This document shows, one piece after another, positions 37,285-46,270 of a stretch of 63,752 nucleotides of DNA. The translations under genes were made by a program, and so were the position numbers. Source of the DNA: Acetobacteraceae bacterium. GTDB taxonomy: Bacteria; Pseudomonadota; Alphaproteobacteria; Acetobacterales; Acetobacteraceae. The notes beneath the pieces were generated by a model. The model searched no databases. It had not been told where the DNA came from and worked only from the letters and a program-made list of their open reading frames with translations. Numbering within the stretch: position 1 is the stretch's first letter; each line of letters begins with the position of its first letter. Where the stretch lies: positions 1-63,752 of the forward strand of contig JANXMB010000004.1 in NCBI GenBank assembly GCA_025354865.1, read 5' to 3'.

Positions 37285-38265
37285 ATGGCGGAACCATCGG
37301 TCTGCATCGTTGTGCTGCATTACGGCAGTGTGGCCGACACAATCGAATGCGTGGCCAGTCTCGCCCGGCAGAAATACGGCAATTTCCATACTTTGGTCGT
37401 CGATAACGGTTCGCATGCCGGTCTGACCGACAGCCTTGCGTCCTATGCCCCGGCGGTCGAGACGATCGAGCTGCCGGACAATCTCGGTTGGTCCGGCGGT
37501 AATAACGTTGGGATCGATCTGGCATTGGAACGAGGGTACGATTTCATCTGGTTGCTCAACAACGATACGGCCTTTCCGGACGGCACGATCGAGGCGCTGA
37601 TGCGCACGGCAGGCGAACTACCGGCGGGCGTTCTGCATCCGGCGATCTATTCGTATTTCGAAGACAACGAAGCCCAGTTGGACCCGTCGATATCCGAACC
37701 GGCGACAATGGCCACTTGGCCCGTCGCCGAGCGTCCGGGTCTGTATAAGATCGGTAGCATAAACGGGTCGTGTTTTATGGTTCATGCCTCGGTGTTCCGA
37801 ACCATCGGCACCATTGATGCGCGTTATTTCCTACAATGGGAGGAAACCGATTTCGCCACTCGTGCCACAAAGGCGGGATATTCGATTTATTGCGATGTTT
37901 CCGTGCGGATCCAACACAAAGAATCGCGCGCTTTCGGGGCGCGACGGAAGCCGTTGAAGACCTATTACAGTATCCGCAATCAATTCCTCTATATGGAGAA
38001 ACACCTGCGTACTTGGCGAAAGGCCACGCACAACCTCCAGCAATTTTATTGGACCCTTTGGCAAACCGCCGACGCAACCGGAATGAAGCCGGGTTCCTGG
38101 TGGGGCGTGCTGCGCTGGGTGTTTTCCGCCGATTTGTTCGCGCGCGCGGTGCGCATGGGACTGCGCGATTACGTCCTGCGTCGGTTCGGGCGTTTGAATC
38201 GTCGCGACGAAACGATATTGCTCGCGAGCACATCCAAGCCGGCCCCGCCGCAGCAGGCGGGATAG
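37285..38265 (+). CDS. GT2-family glycosyltransferase
   Basis: 326 residues, starting on the base after the flippase stop. GT-A fold: SVCIVVLHYGSVADTIECVA, LPDNLGWSGGNNVGID, and the NNDTAFPDG nucleotide/metal motif. The later QWEETDFATRATKAGYSIYC resembles rhamnosyltransferase-type GT2 proteins. There are no clear membrane segments; it acts on the cytoplasmic face. It is last of the plus-strand glycan genes and convergent with UDP-xylose synthase. Confidence 0.92.
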   Translation: MAEPSVCIVVLHYGSVADTIECVASLARQKYGNFHTLVVDNGSHAGLTDSLASYAPAVETIELPDNLGWSGGNNVGIDLALERGYDFIWLLNNDTAFPDGTIEALMRTAGELPAGVLHPAIYSYFEDNEAQLDPSISEPATMATWPVAERPGLYKIGSINGSCFMVHASVFRTIGTIDARYFLQWEETDFATRATKAGYSIYCDVSVRIQHKESRAFGARRKPLKTYYSIRNQFLYMEKHLRTWRKATHNLQQFYWTLWQTADATGMKPGSWWGVLRWVFSADLFARAVRMGLRDYVLRRFGRLNRRDETILLASTSKPAPPQQAG

Positions 38266-38292
38266 CGCGGCTGTCACGTGCCTATCGGCCGG

Positions 38293-39273
38293 CTATCGGG
38301 CCGGCGTGTCGCCCCGCCGGTTTGCGTCGTTCAGCATCTGCCGGAAATACGCCGCCGCCCTCAGCAACCCATCGTCCAGCGCGACTTTCGGCTCCCAGCC
38401 TAAAACCGAGCGCGCCAATTCGATGTTGGGGCAGCGCTGCATGGGGTCGTCCTGCGGAAGGGGGCGGAACACGATCTTCGACGGCGCGCCGGTCAGCCGG
38501 ATCACCCGCTCGGCCAACTCGCGCACGGGAATCTCGTGCGGGTTGCCGACATTGATCGGGCCGGTGATGTCCGGGCCGGTGGCCATCAGGCGGATCATGC
38601 CATCGATCAGATCGTCCACATAACAGAATGCGCGGGTCTGCATGCCGTCGCCGAATAACGTGATGTCTTCGCCGCGGAGGGCCTGGACGATGAAATTCGA
38701 CACCACCCGCCCGTCGTTCGGATGCATGCGCGGGCCATAGGTGTTGAAGATGCGCACGACTTTGATCTGGACTTTGTGCTGCCGCCAATAGTCGAAGAAC
38801 AGCGTCTCGGCGCAGCGTTTGCCTTCGTCGTAGCAGGCGCGCGGGCCCAGCGGATTGACGTTGCCGCGGTAGTCCTCGGTCTGCGGATGCACGGTCGGGT
38901 CGCCGTAGACCTCGCTGGTGGAGGCTTGCAGGATTTTGGCGCCGACCCGTTTCGCGAGACCCAGCATATTGATCGCGCCGATGACGCTGGTTTTCGTCGT
39001 CTGCACTGGATCGTACTGGTAGTGCACCGGCGACGCCGGGCAGGCCAGATTGTAGATCTCATCGACTTCCACATACAGGGGGAAGGTCACGTCGTGGCGC
39101 ATGGCCTCGAAATTCGGCTTGCCCAGCAGGTGCGCGATATTGTCCTTTCGGCCGGTGAAATAATTGTCTACGCACAGCACATCGGCACCCTCGTGCACCA
39201 GCCGTTCGCAGAGATGGGAGCCGAGGAAGCCGGCGCCTCCGGTCACGAGAACACGTTTGCGGGTTAATGCCAT
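38293..39273 (-). CDS. UDP-glucuronate decarboxylase (UDP-xylose synthase)
   Basis: 326 residues of the extended SDR family. NAD-binding GGAGFLGS (12-19), SxxE region STSEVYGDP (118-126), catalytic Tyr148/Lys152 (YDEGK), and the UXS-specific [16 protein letters not shown] and [18 protein letters not shown]. It converts UDP-glucuronate to UDP-xylose in the cytoplasm. The donor would suit the neighbouring glycosyltransferases, though it is on the opposite strand. Confidence 0.93.
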   Translation of the reverse strand: MALTRKRVLVTGGAGFLGSHLCERLVHEGADVLCVDNYFTGRKDNIAHLLGKPNFEAMRHDVTFPLYVEVDEIYNLACPASPVHYQYDPVQTTKTSVIGAINMLGLAKRVGAKILQASTSEVYGDPTVHPQTEDYRGNVNPLGPRACYDEGKRCAETLFFDYWRQHKVQIKVVRIFNTYGPRMHPNDGRVVSNFIVQALRGEDITLFGDGMQTRAFCYVDDLIDGMIRLMATGPDITGPINVGNPHEIPVRELAERVIRLTGAPSKIVFRPLPQDDPMQRCPNIELARSVLGWEPKVALDDGLLRAAAYFRQMLNDANRRGDTPAR

Positions 39274-39309
39274 CGGAAAAACCTTATCGGAATAACGGGT
39301 TGTAACCTG

Positions 39310-40083
39310 TCAAATGCCGGGTGCGGAGGCAAGCGGTAAGCATGTCGCCCGATCCGCCGGGGGGCCGAAATTGCGGGGACGCAGGCCGGCGTGAAACCAG
39401 GCGACCAACGAATAGATGTCGTAGACCGGGATGCTCAACGCTTCCTGCACGGCATGGGCATAGGGCGGCATGTTCGTGCATTCAAGGACGATGGCGCCGA
39501 TATCGGGGTGCGCGGCGACCAGCGCCCGCGCCGCGTCCAGGATGTCCTTGGCTGCCAGGGCCACGTCCATGTCCTGTTTTTCGCCCAGAATCAGCACACG
39601 GAAGAACTCCTGCCCATTTTCCGTGCCGGCGATCGGGGTATCGAGCGGCACCCCGGCGGCCGCCAAATGGCGCGGCGTAAGCGATTGCGCTGACACGCTG
39701 ACCACGCCCACGCGCTTACCCGGCGGCAAGGTCGCTTGCACCCAAGGCACTTGCATCAACGAACTGGTCGCGACGGGGACTCCGACGTGGGCGGCCAGTT
39801 CTTGCTGGAACAGGGCCAGAAAGCCGCAATTGGTGGTGATGGCCTCCGCCCCTTGCGCCACGAGATCGGCGGCGGCGTCCAGAAAATCCTGCAACAGGCC
39901 GGCGGCCCCGTTCAGCACGACTTTCTCGGGGCTGGCGCCTTTGACCACGCGGTACAACACGGGAAACGGCCATGTCGTGGCATTGCCCATATCGCCGGGA
40001 ATGCGGGGAAACTGCGCCTCCAGCATCAGAATGCCGAGTGGGGCGCCGTAGACGGCTTTGCCGCCTTTCGCGATGGTGCTCAT
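39310..40083 (-). CDS. aspartate/glutamate racemase-family protein
   Basis: 257 residues. Two active-site Cys are in place: C86 (TTNCGFLA) and C202 (LECTNMPP), as in the Asp/Glu/hydantoin racemase superfamily. The group also holds maleate isomerases and arylmalonate decarboxylases, so racemisation is not certain. The start at 40083 leaves 49 bases to the divergent RraA-family gene. Confidence 0.85.
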   Translation of the reverse strand: MSTIAKGGKAVYGAPLGILMLEAQFPRIPGDMGNATTWPFPVLYRVVKGASPEKVVLNGAAGLLQDFLDAAADLVAQGAEAITTNCGFLALFQQELAAHVGVPVATSSLMQVPWVQATLPPGKRVGVVSVSAQSLTPRHLAAAGVPLDTPIAGTENGQEFFRVLILGEKQDMDVALAAKDILDAARALVAAHPDIGAIVLECTNMPPYAHAVQEALSIPVYDIYSLVAWFHAGLRPRNFGPPADRATCLPLASAPGI

Positions 40084-40132
40084 GCGCGTAGTTAGCGGCA
40101 AATCGAACCGGCTACCAACAGGAGACGACCTC

Positions 40133-40828
40133 ATGACCGATCGGCCTTTCACCCAGGCGGACCTCGACGTATTGGCGCAGTGGGACACGCCGACCATCTG
40201 CAATGGGTTGGAGATCACCAACCCCGAACGCCGCGCCTTCGGATACACGGTGGAGCCGATGGTCTGCATCGACCCCAAGGCCAAGCCGATCGTGGGCGTG
40301 GCTCGTGTTGGCATGATCCGTTCGACCGAACAGCCGCGCGGCAAAGTGACCCAACGCGAGGACTGGTACGACTATGTCGCCCGCCAGGATTTCCCCACCA
40401 TCGCGGTGTTGCAGGACATCGACGGCCGGGTCGCTTACGGCGCCTATTGGGGGGAGGTGCAGTCCACCATCCACAAGGCGCTGGGCTCGATCGGTTGCGT
40501 CACCAACGGGTCGTTCCGCGATCTGGATATGTGGGCGCCGGGCTACCAAATGATCGGCGGGCGGATTGGGCCGAGCCACGCCTGGGTGCATATGGTGGAT
40601 TTCGGCAAGCCGGTGAATATTTTCGGCATGCAGGTCGGGCACGACGACGTGATCCACGCCGATTTCCATGGCGCGGTGGTGATCCCCGCCGAGTCTGTGA
40701 GGAAGCTGCCGGCGGCGATCGATCTGATTTCCCGCCGCGAAGCGGTGATCCTCGATGTCTGCAAATCGCCCGACTTCACCCCCGCCAAGCTGCGGGAAGC
40801 GCTGAAGCGGTCGGGCGAAATTCACTGA
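40133..40828 (+). CDS. RraA-family protein (aldolase/decarboxylase-like)
   Basis: 231 residues; ATG 40133 follows AGGAG. The core GSIGCVTNGSFRDLDMWAPG is the GxxxxDGxxRD-type motif of the RraA/HMG aldolase fold, which binds a metal and 2-oxo acids. NGSFRD keeps Arg-Asp but has Asn in place of the more usual Asp. Members are 4-hydroxy-4-methyl-2-oxoglutarate aldolases, oxaloacetate decarboxylases or regulators; a catabolic role is inferred from the neighbours. Confidence 0.87.
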   Translation: MTDRPFTQADLDVLAQWDTPTICNGLEITNPERRAFGYTVEPMVCIDPKAKPIVGVARVGMIRSTEQPRGKVTQREDWYDYVARQDFPTIAVLQDIDGRVAYGAYWGEVQSTIHKALGSIGCVTNGSFRDLDMWAPGYQMIGGRIGPSHAWVHMVDFGKPVNIFGMQVGHDDVIHADFHGAVVIPAESVRKLPAAIDLISRREAVILDVCKSPDFTPAKLREALKRSGEIH

Positions 40829-40840
40829 ACATTGCTATTG

Positions 40841-40864
40841 GGGGGACCGCGTCGGCGGTCCCCC
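40841..40864. terminator. bidirectional GC hairpin between RraA-family and phasin genes
   Basis: A perfect 10-base stem (GGGGGACCGC / GCGGTCCCCC) with a 4-base loop, 12 bases past the RraA-family stop and 21 bases past the convergent phasin stop. There is no T-tract, but the position suggests it stops both transcripts. Confidence 0.65.
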
Positions 40865-40885
40865 TATACCGCCCGGCGTGGCCGC

Positions 40886-41314
40886 TCAGTTTTTGCCGGC
40901 GAGCGACTTCACTTCTTCCATCGCCTCGGCGAAGCGGGTGTTCAGTAGGCTGGTCGCTTCGGCGTTGGACTGCTGGATCAGATCGCCCAATTCCTTGATG
41001 TTGGCGACCGCGTGCTCGTAAGCTTGTTTCAGCAATTCGGCCTGCTTTGCGGCCTTTGCCTGCGGCTCTTCGGGCATCGCCATCGATTGCATGGCAGCGG
41101 TCATTTCCGCCATGCCCTGCTGCATAATTTCCATGTGCCGCCGAGCAACGGCCTGCGCGCCTTCCATGGCGATTTTGTTGGCGGCGGCGATCGTCTCCAT
41201 GTTCCGCCGGCTGGCCGCCACGAACGCGTCCATGGTGGGTGCGGCGGGCATCTTCATAGTAGCGAACAGGCGGGTGAATTCGCTGAAGTCGGGCATCTTG
41301 GGGAACTCGGGCAT
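40886..41314 (-). CDS. phasin-family protein
   Basis: 142 residues, almost entirely helical and amphipathic, with MDAFVAASRRNMETIAAANK and AMEGAQAVARRHMEIMQQGM typical of Phasin_2 proteins. Phasins coat polyhydroxyalkanoate granules and control their size. No PHA synthase is in the window. A TGC-rich element lies upstream at 41331-41346. Confidence 0.9.
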   Translation of the reverse strand: MPEFPKMPDFSEFTRLFATMKMPAAPTMDAFVAASRRNMETIAAANKIAMEGAQAVARRHMEIMQQGMAEMTAAMQSMAMPEEPQAKAAKQAELLKQAYEHAVANIKELGDLIQQSNAEATSLLNTRFAEAMEEVKSLAGKN

Positions 41315-41330
41315 CGGTAGGCTCCATTTA

Positions 41331-41346
41331 TTGTGCAGTGCAGCAT
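41331..41346 (-). promoter_or_regulatory. candidate PhaR-type operator
   Basis: The 16-base sequence TTGTGCAGTGCAGCAT sits 16 bases from the phasin start. On the minus strand it contains TGCTGC and TGCACAA. TGC-rich elements of this type are known PhaR sites at phasin genes of other alphaproteobacteria; the assignment here is by similarity only. Confidence 0.45.
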
Positions 41347-41411
41347 ATGGCGCGTGGGGGTGGGAAACTCAAGCAGTTCCGTTCAAGATACGCCAAAATC
41401 AGGAGAACGTC

Positions 41412-42659
41412 ATGAATCGTCCACACCTCGCCCCGGCCGTGCCGCGCCCCGCTGGCGCTCCTTTGGCGCTTGCCGGCATCCGTGTGGCCGATTTCAGCCA
41501 CTTCATCGCCGGCCCAATGTGCAGCATGATTCTGGCCGACATGGGCGCCGAGGTGATCAAGATCGAAAAAGCCCAGGGCGGCGACGATTTCCGCAACCTG
41601 CGGCCCAAGGTCGGTGCCGATCAAAGCGCGCCGTTTCTCGCCATGAACCGCAACAAACGTTCGATCGCCATCGACCTGAAGCTGGAAGCCGGGGTTGCCG
41701 TCGCCCGCGATATCGTCGCCAAATCCGATATTCTGCTGGAGAATTTTTCGGGCGGCGTGATGGATAAATTCGGCCTCGGCTACGAAGCGCTATCCGCCGC
41801 CAATCCACGGCTGATCTATTGTTCGGTCTCGGCTTACGGGCGCACCGGCGCGCAGAGCGATCGCCTCGGCTTCGATCCCATCACCCAGGCGGAAAGCGGT
41901 TTCATGTCGCTGAATGGGGAACCCGATCGCCCCGGCATGCGCGCCGGCCCATCGATCATGGACATGAGCACCGCCACCATGACCTGCAACGCCATACTCG
42001 GCGCCCTATTTGCTCGGGAACGCCTGGGCAAGGGCCAGTATATCGAGAATGCGCTGTTCGACACGGCCGTCACCATGGTCGGCTTTCACGGGTTGAACTA
42101 TCTGGTCAGTGGCAACGAACCGACCCGTTTCGGCAATGCCAGCACCGATACCGTCCCGACCGCCGCGTTCGAGACGGCGGACCGGCCGCTTTTCGTCTGC
42201 TGCGCGAACGATCGCACCTGGAACCGGCTGGCGGCCCGGGTGCTCGACCGTCCCGACTTGGCGGAGAATCCCGGCTACGCGACGACCGCTGGCCGCATCC
42301 AGCATCGCGATGAAATTCTCGCCATCGTCGGCCGCATCCTGGCCACCGCCGATCGCGCCCACTGGCTCGCGCGGATGCGCGACGCCGGGGTGCCGGGCGG
42401 GGCGATTGCTTCGGTGGCGGAGGCATTCGGCTCCCAGGTGATGGCCGATCGGCAAATGCTCAGCACCATTCCGCATCCAACCGAAGGGACGGTGCCGAAT
42501 GTGCGGCTGCCGTTCCGGATGGCCGGCACGCCGCTCGCGGATCCCGTGGCCGCCCCGCTGCTAGGCCAACATTCCGAAGCCGTGCTGCGCGACGTGCTGG
42601 GTTACGACGATGCTGCGGTGGCAGGGCTGCGCGCGAATGGAGCCGTGCGCATGGGTTAG
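41412..42659 (+). CDS. CaiB/BaiF-type CoA transferase (class III)
   Basis: 415 residues; ATG 41412 follows AGGAGAA. The N-terminus LALAGIRVADFSHFIAGPMC and MILADMGAEVIKIEKAQGGD are family hallmarks, and the catalytic Asp is probably in GPSIMDMSTATMT. These enzymes pass CoA between carboxylic acids via an aspartyl-CoA anhydride. The acid is unknown; the surrounding catabolic genes suggest activation of an organic acid. Confidence 0.93.
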   Translation: MNRPHLAPAVPRPAGAPLALAGIRVADFSHFIAGPMCSMILADMGAEVIKIEKAQGGDDFRNLRPKVGADQSAPFLAMNRNKRSIAIDLKLEAGVAVARDIVAKSDILLENFSGGVMDKFGLGYEALSAANPRLIYCSVSAYGRTGAQSDRLGFDPITQAESGFMSLNGEPDRPGMRAGPSIMDMSTATMTCNAILGALFARERLGKGQYIENALFDTAVTMVGFHGLNYLVSGNEPTRFGNASTDTVPTAAFETADRPLFVCCANDRTWNRLAARVLDRPDLAENPGYATTAGRIQHRDEILAIVGRILATADRAHWLARMRDAGVPGGAIASVAEAFGSQVMADRQMLSTIPHPTEGTVPNVRLPFRMAGTPLADPVAAPLLGQHSEAVLRDVLGYDDAAVAGLRANGAVRMG

Positions 42660-42667
42660 CGGCCGCC

Positions 42668-43681
42668 TTAACTCCCATTCCGTTTGTGCATCTGCTCGAT
42701 AAAAAGCTCCGTCCAGGCCTGAGGTGCGACCTTGATCGTGCCGGTGTGCAGCAGAAATTGCGCGTATTGCATCGCGCCGGTTGGTGTCGTGCCGTAGCCG
42801 GCCTCGGGGTCGTTCAGGACAGCCAATAAATCGTCGATCGGCGTCCTGGCGTTCATCACCCGAATATACGTTTCCGCCGCTTCCCGTTTGTGCTCGGCAA
42901 TGAACGCGACGGCATCGTCGGTTGCGTCGATCAACGCGGTCATGAGGCGCGGATTGGCGTCGGCGAAGGGTTTGGATGCCATCGTCATCAGGATCGTCAG
43001 CGGCCCGAAGACATCGCGCGTGTTCAAGACCCGGTGGATCTTCGGGTTGGCGACCTCTTGGTTGGAGAACGGCGGGGACGCCATGTGGGCCGTGATCTCC
43101 GACCGCCCGCCCATCAGCGCGATCGCAGCATCGGGGTGCGGCATGCCGACCGTCAACGGGTCGAGCCGAGCATACTGGTCGATGCCGAATTCCTTCGCCA
43201 CTGCCATTTGTAAAGCGATCGCGGCAAACGATGTCTTGATGCCCGGCAGCGCGATTCTATCCTTGTCGGTGAAATCCCGCAGGGAGTGCACATTGGGATT
43301 GTTGGTGTTCAACCACATGGCACCGCCGCTGATCGCACCGATCCCGATCGGTTGGCTTTTCGGAATGGATCGTGCCTTGCTCCATAGCGTAATGAAGCCC
43401 GGCATCCCAATTCCCGCGACGTCGATGCTTCCGGCCAGAATGGCGTCGTTGATGATATTGCCGCCATCCAGCGCCTGCCAGGTGACCGCGATCTTGCCCA
43501 ATCCCATGTCCGCCGCGCGCTTTTCCAGCAAATGCCGATCGCGCACGATCATCAGCGGCAGGTAGCTGGAACTGTAGCCGTGCGACAACCGGATGCGATC
43601 GGCCTCCGCATGGGCGACCTTGGCCACGCCCAGAGCCACAGCCAGAGCGACGACGATCGAAAGCACGCGGGCGATGAACAT
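42668..43681 (-). CDS. NMT1/NitT-TauT-type substrate-binding protein, solo
   Basis: About 337 residues. Sec signal peptide MFIARVLSIVVALAVALGVA ends near AHA (residue 25). The body (LSHGYSSSYLPLMIVRDRHL; GSIDVAGIGMPGFITLWSKA) is the NMT1/SsuA-like fold used in import of nitrate, sulfonate or pyrimidine precursors. No matching permease or ATPase is adjacent, so it either works with a distant transporter or serves another purpose. It is divergent from ABC system 3 with 79 bases between starts. Confidence 0.85.
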   Translation of the reverse strand: MFIARVLSIVVALAVALGVAKVAHAEADRIRLSHGYSSSYLPLMIVRDRHLLEKRAADMGLGKIAVTWQALDGGNIINDAILAGSIDVAGIGMPGFITLWSKARSIPKSQPIGIGAISGGAMWLNTNNPNVHSLRDFTDKDRIALPGIKTSFAAIALQMAVAKEFGIDQYARLDPLTVGMPHPDAAIALMGGRSEITAHMASPPFSNQEVANPKIHRVLNTRDVFGPLTILMTMASKPFADANPRLMTALIDATDDAVAFIAEHKREAAETYIRVMNARTPIDDLLAVLNDPEAGYGTTPTGAMQYAQFLLHTGTIKVAPQAWTELFIEQMHKRNGS

Positions 43682-43760
43682 TGCAAGGAACCCCTGGCAG
43701 CCGGATTGACGGCTTATCCTCCCACTGCATAGGGTCGGGTCAACCCCGGGGGAGGCCGTC

Positions 43761-45338
43761 ATGAACATGTTCATCCGCACTTGTGCTGCCATGCTGATGC
43801 TATCGACGGCCGCGATGGCCGAATCCGTCGTGCGAGTCGGCGTATCGCAGCGCGATATCGGCTCCATGGATCCGGCTTTCGGAATCGGCAACGGCGACGA
43901 ATTCCCGATCCGGCAACTCTATAGCGTGCTGGTCGGACCGAAAAACGGCACGTCCGACCTGACATTTGCCAATTTGCAGGGCGAACTGGCGGAGAAATGG
44001 GAAATGGCGCCCGACGCCAAAAGCTTCGTCTTTACGTTGCGCAAAGGCGTGCAATGGCATCGCGGCTATGGCGAAGTGACCTCGGACGACGTCGCCTTCA
44101 CCATCCAGCGCATGCGGGACCCCAAGACCGGATCGGCCTATGGGGCTAATTTCCGCGAAATCGTGTCGGTCGAAACCCCGGATCGCTACACGGTGAAGAT
44201 CGTACTGGCGCAGGCCAACCCATTTTTCTACGCGTTTGCCTTGATGCCTCGGTTCGGCGGCTACATCCAACCGCGCAAAGCGGTGGAGGAATTGGGCGAA
44301 AAATTCCGCCATAATCCGGTCGGCAGCGGCCCGTTCGAATATGTGTCCTACGAATCGAAGCAGAAAGTCGTGCTGCGGGCCTTCGATAAATACTGGGAGG
44401 GTAAGCCGAAAATCGATACGCTGGAGGTCATGTTCCTGCCGGAAACCGCTGCCCGCACCCTCGCTTTCGTCAAGGGCGATGTGCAGTTGATCGAAGGTGC
44501 GACGGTGCCGGGATGGCTTGCCAGCATCAAGAAGCAGAAGCCGGACGTTGTGTTCGACCTCGGGCGCCCGGGTGCGACCTGGGGGCTGCATTTCAACATG
44601 ACCCGCAAGCCGCTCGACGATATCCGCGTCCGCGAGGCAATCGCCCGGGCGATCGATCAGAATGTGTGGGTGTCGGCGTTCGGCGATTTCGTCACCCCGA
44701 CCTTCGGCGTATCGCCCGTCGGCTATTATGGATCGCTCGACAAATCCGATCTGCCGGCCGATTGGCCGCTGCTGTTCGACCCCGCCAAAAGCAAAAAACT
44801 GCTTGCCGAAGCCGGCTATCCCAACGGTTTCGCCATCGATGTGTTCATCAGCGAGCGGGAGGAATATAAAACCGAGCTGCTGATTATTCAGGAGCAATTA
44901 CGGAAAGTCGGTGTTCAGTTGAATATGCGGGTGGTGGATCATACCAGTTACCACAACGATATCCGCCGCGACCTGAACACGATGGTCGTTTACGCATCGG
45001 GCCAACCGCCGTTGACGCAGGCGGTGTTGAACGCGTTCTACAAATCCTCGGCCATTGTCGGTAAGCCGACGCGGAACATGAATTTCTCCCATTATGGCGA
45101 CATCGCGGGCAATGCCGATGCGTTAATGGAACAAGCTTTCCAGGAAATCGACGACACCAAACGGGTGGCGTTGCTGAAGAAAGTGCAGCTCGAAATTCTG
45201 CGGCAAATTCCCGCCTATCCGCTGCCGAGCCATGCGAGTTCATGGATGCACGATGGGAAGACGTTGGCGTTCGGGTTTCCGGTGAAGGCCTATATGGGCA
45301 CCTTCACGCTGGCGAAGGCGAGCCGGTTGAGCCCATGA
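43761..45338 (+). CDS. ABC transporter substrate-binding protein, family 5 (system 3)
   Basis: 525 residues. Sec signal peptide MNMFIRTCAAMLMLSTAAMA with cleavage after residue 20. Family-5 features: DIGSMDPAFGIGNGDEFPIR, FTLRKGVQWHRGYGEVTSDD, GLHFNMTRKPLDDIRVREAI. It binds a peptide-like solute in the periplasm. Its stop overlaps the ATG of the first permease. Confidence 0.93.
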   Translation: MNMFIRTCAAMLMLSTAAMAESVVRVGVSQRDIGSMDPAFGIGNGDEFPIRQLYSVLVGPKNGTSDLTFANLQGELAEKWEMAPDAKSFVFTLRKGVQWHRGYGEVTSDDVAFTIQRMRDPKTGSAYGANFREIVSVETPDRYTVKIVLAQANPFFYAFALMPRFGGYIQPRKAVEELGEKFRHNPVGSGPFEYVSYESKQKVVLRAFDKYWEGKPKIDTLEVMFLPETAARTLAFVKGDVQLIEGATVPGWLASIKKQKPDVVFDLGRPGATWGLHFNMTRKPLDDIRVREAIARAIDQNVWVSAFGDFVTPTFGVSPVGYYGSLDKSDLPADWPLLFDPAKSKKLLAEAGYPNGFAIDVFISEREEYKTELLIIQEQLRKVGVQLNMRVVDHTSYHNDIRRDLNTMVVYASGQPPLTQAVLNAFYKSSAIVGKPTRNMNFSHYGDIAGNADALMEQAFQEIDDTKRVALLKKVQLEILRQIPAYPLPSHASSWMHDGKTLAFGFPVKAYMGTFTLAKASRLSP

Positions 45339-46270
45339 CCGGCTATATTCTGCGTCGGCTGCTGGAGGTCGTTCCAACCATCTTGTTGGTTCTGACGTTG
45401 GTTTTCTTCGCGCTGCGCATCATGCCCGGCGACCCGGCCGTTGCCGCGTTGGGCGAATTCGCCGCCCCCGACGCCATCGACCGCTTCCGCGAAAAGCTCG
45501 GCTTAAATCAACCGCTATACGCGCAATATTTCGCGTTTCTCGCGCAGGCGTTGACCGGCAATTTCGGCAATTCGATGAACAACGGCGCGCCGATCGGCGA
45601 TTTGTTGGCGCAGGCCTTGCCATACACGATCGCGCTGGCGCTGGCCGCAACGGCGATCGGCATCGCGATCGGACTGCCGCTGGGTGCGATGACAGCCGTG
45701 CATCGGGGCGGCAAAATCGATGCATTCGGGCGGTTTTTCGCACTGATCGGCTTCTCGCTCCCGGATTTTTATTTCGGGGTCCTGCTGTTGCTGGCGTTCT
45801 CCCTGCACCTCGATTGGTTCCCCATGCTGGGCGGCGGCAAAGGCTTCCTCGACCAACTGCACCACTTGGTTTTGCCCGCCATCACGCTCGGCCTCGTCAT
45901 GGCAGCATTCGTTATGCGACTGACGCGTTCGTCCCTGCTGGAGGTACTGAAGCGCGATTATGTTCGCACGGCCCGAGGCAAAGGTGTCGCGGAGCACTTG
46001 GTTATTTTCAAACATGCCTTGCGGAATGCGTTGATCCCAGTGACCACAGGGATGGGGATCTATCTGCTGACCACGCTATCCGGAACGATCACGGTCGAGC
46101 TGGTATTTTCCCGGCCGGGCCTTGGGACATTGCTGATCGGCGGCGTGTCGGCGCGCGATTATACCCTGGTGCAGGCGGGCCTCGTGGTGTTCGCGTTCTT
46201 CGTGGTGGTGGTGAATTTGGCAACTGATTTGTTGTGCGCGGCGATCGATCCGCGGATCGCGCTGCGATGA
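45335..46270 (+). CDS. ABC transporter permease, DppB type (system 3)
   Basis: 311 residues from the ATG overlapping the previous stop. TGYILRRLLEVVPTILLVLT, then MPGDPAVAALGEFAAPDAID, EAA loop YVRTARGKGVAEHLVIFKHA, and DLLCAAIDPRIAL at the end, all standard for DppB. Its stop overlaps the DppC-type start (ATGA). Confidence 0.94.
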   Translation: MTGYILRRLLEVVPTILLVLTLVFFALRIMPGDPAVAALGEFAAPDAIDRFREKLGLNQPLYAQYFAFLAQALTGNFGNSMNNGAPIGDLLAQALPYTIALALAATAIGIAIGLPLGAMTAVHRGGKIDAFGRFFALIGFSLPDFYFGVLLLLAFSLHLDWFPMLGGGKGFLDQLHHLVLPAITLGLVMAAFVMRLTRSSLLEVLKRDYVRTARGKGVAEHLVIFKHALRNALIPVTTGMGIYLLTTLSGTITVELVFSRPGLGTLLIGGVSARDYTLVQAGLVVFAFFVVVVNLATDLLCAAIDPRIALR

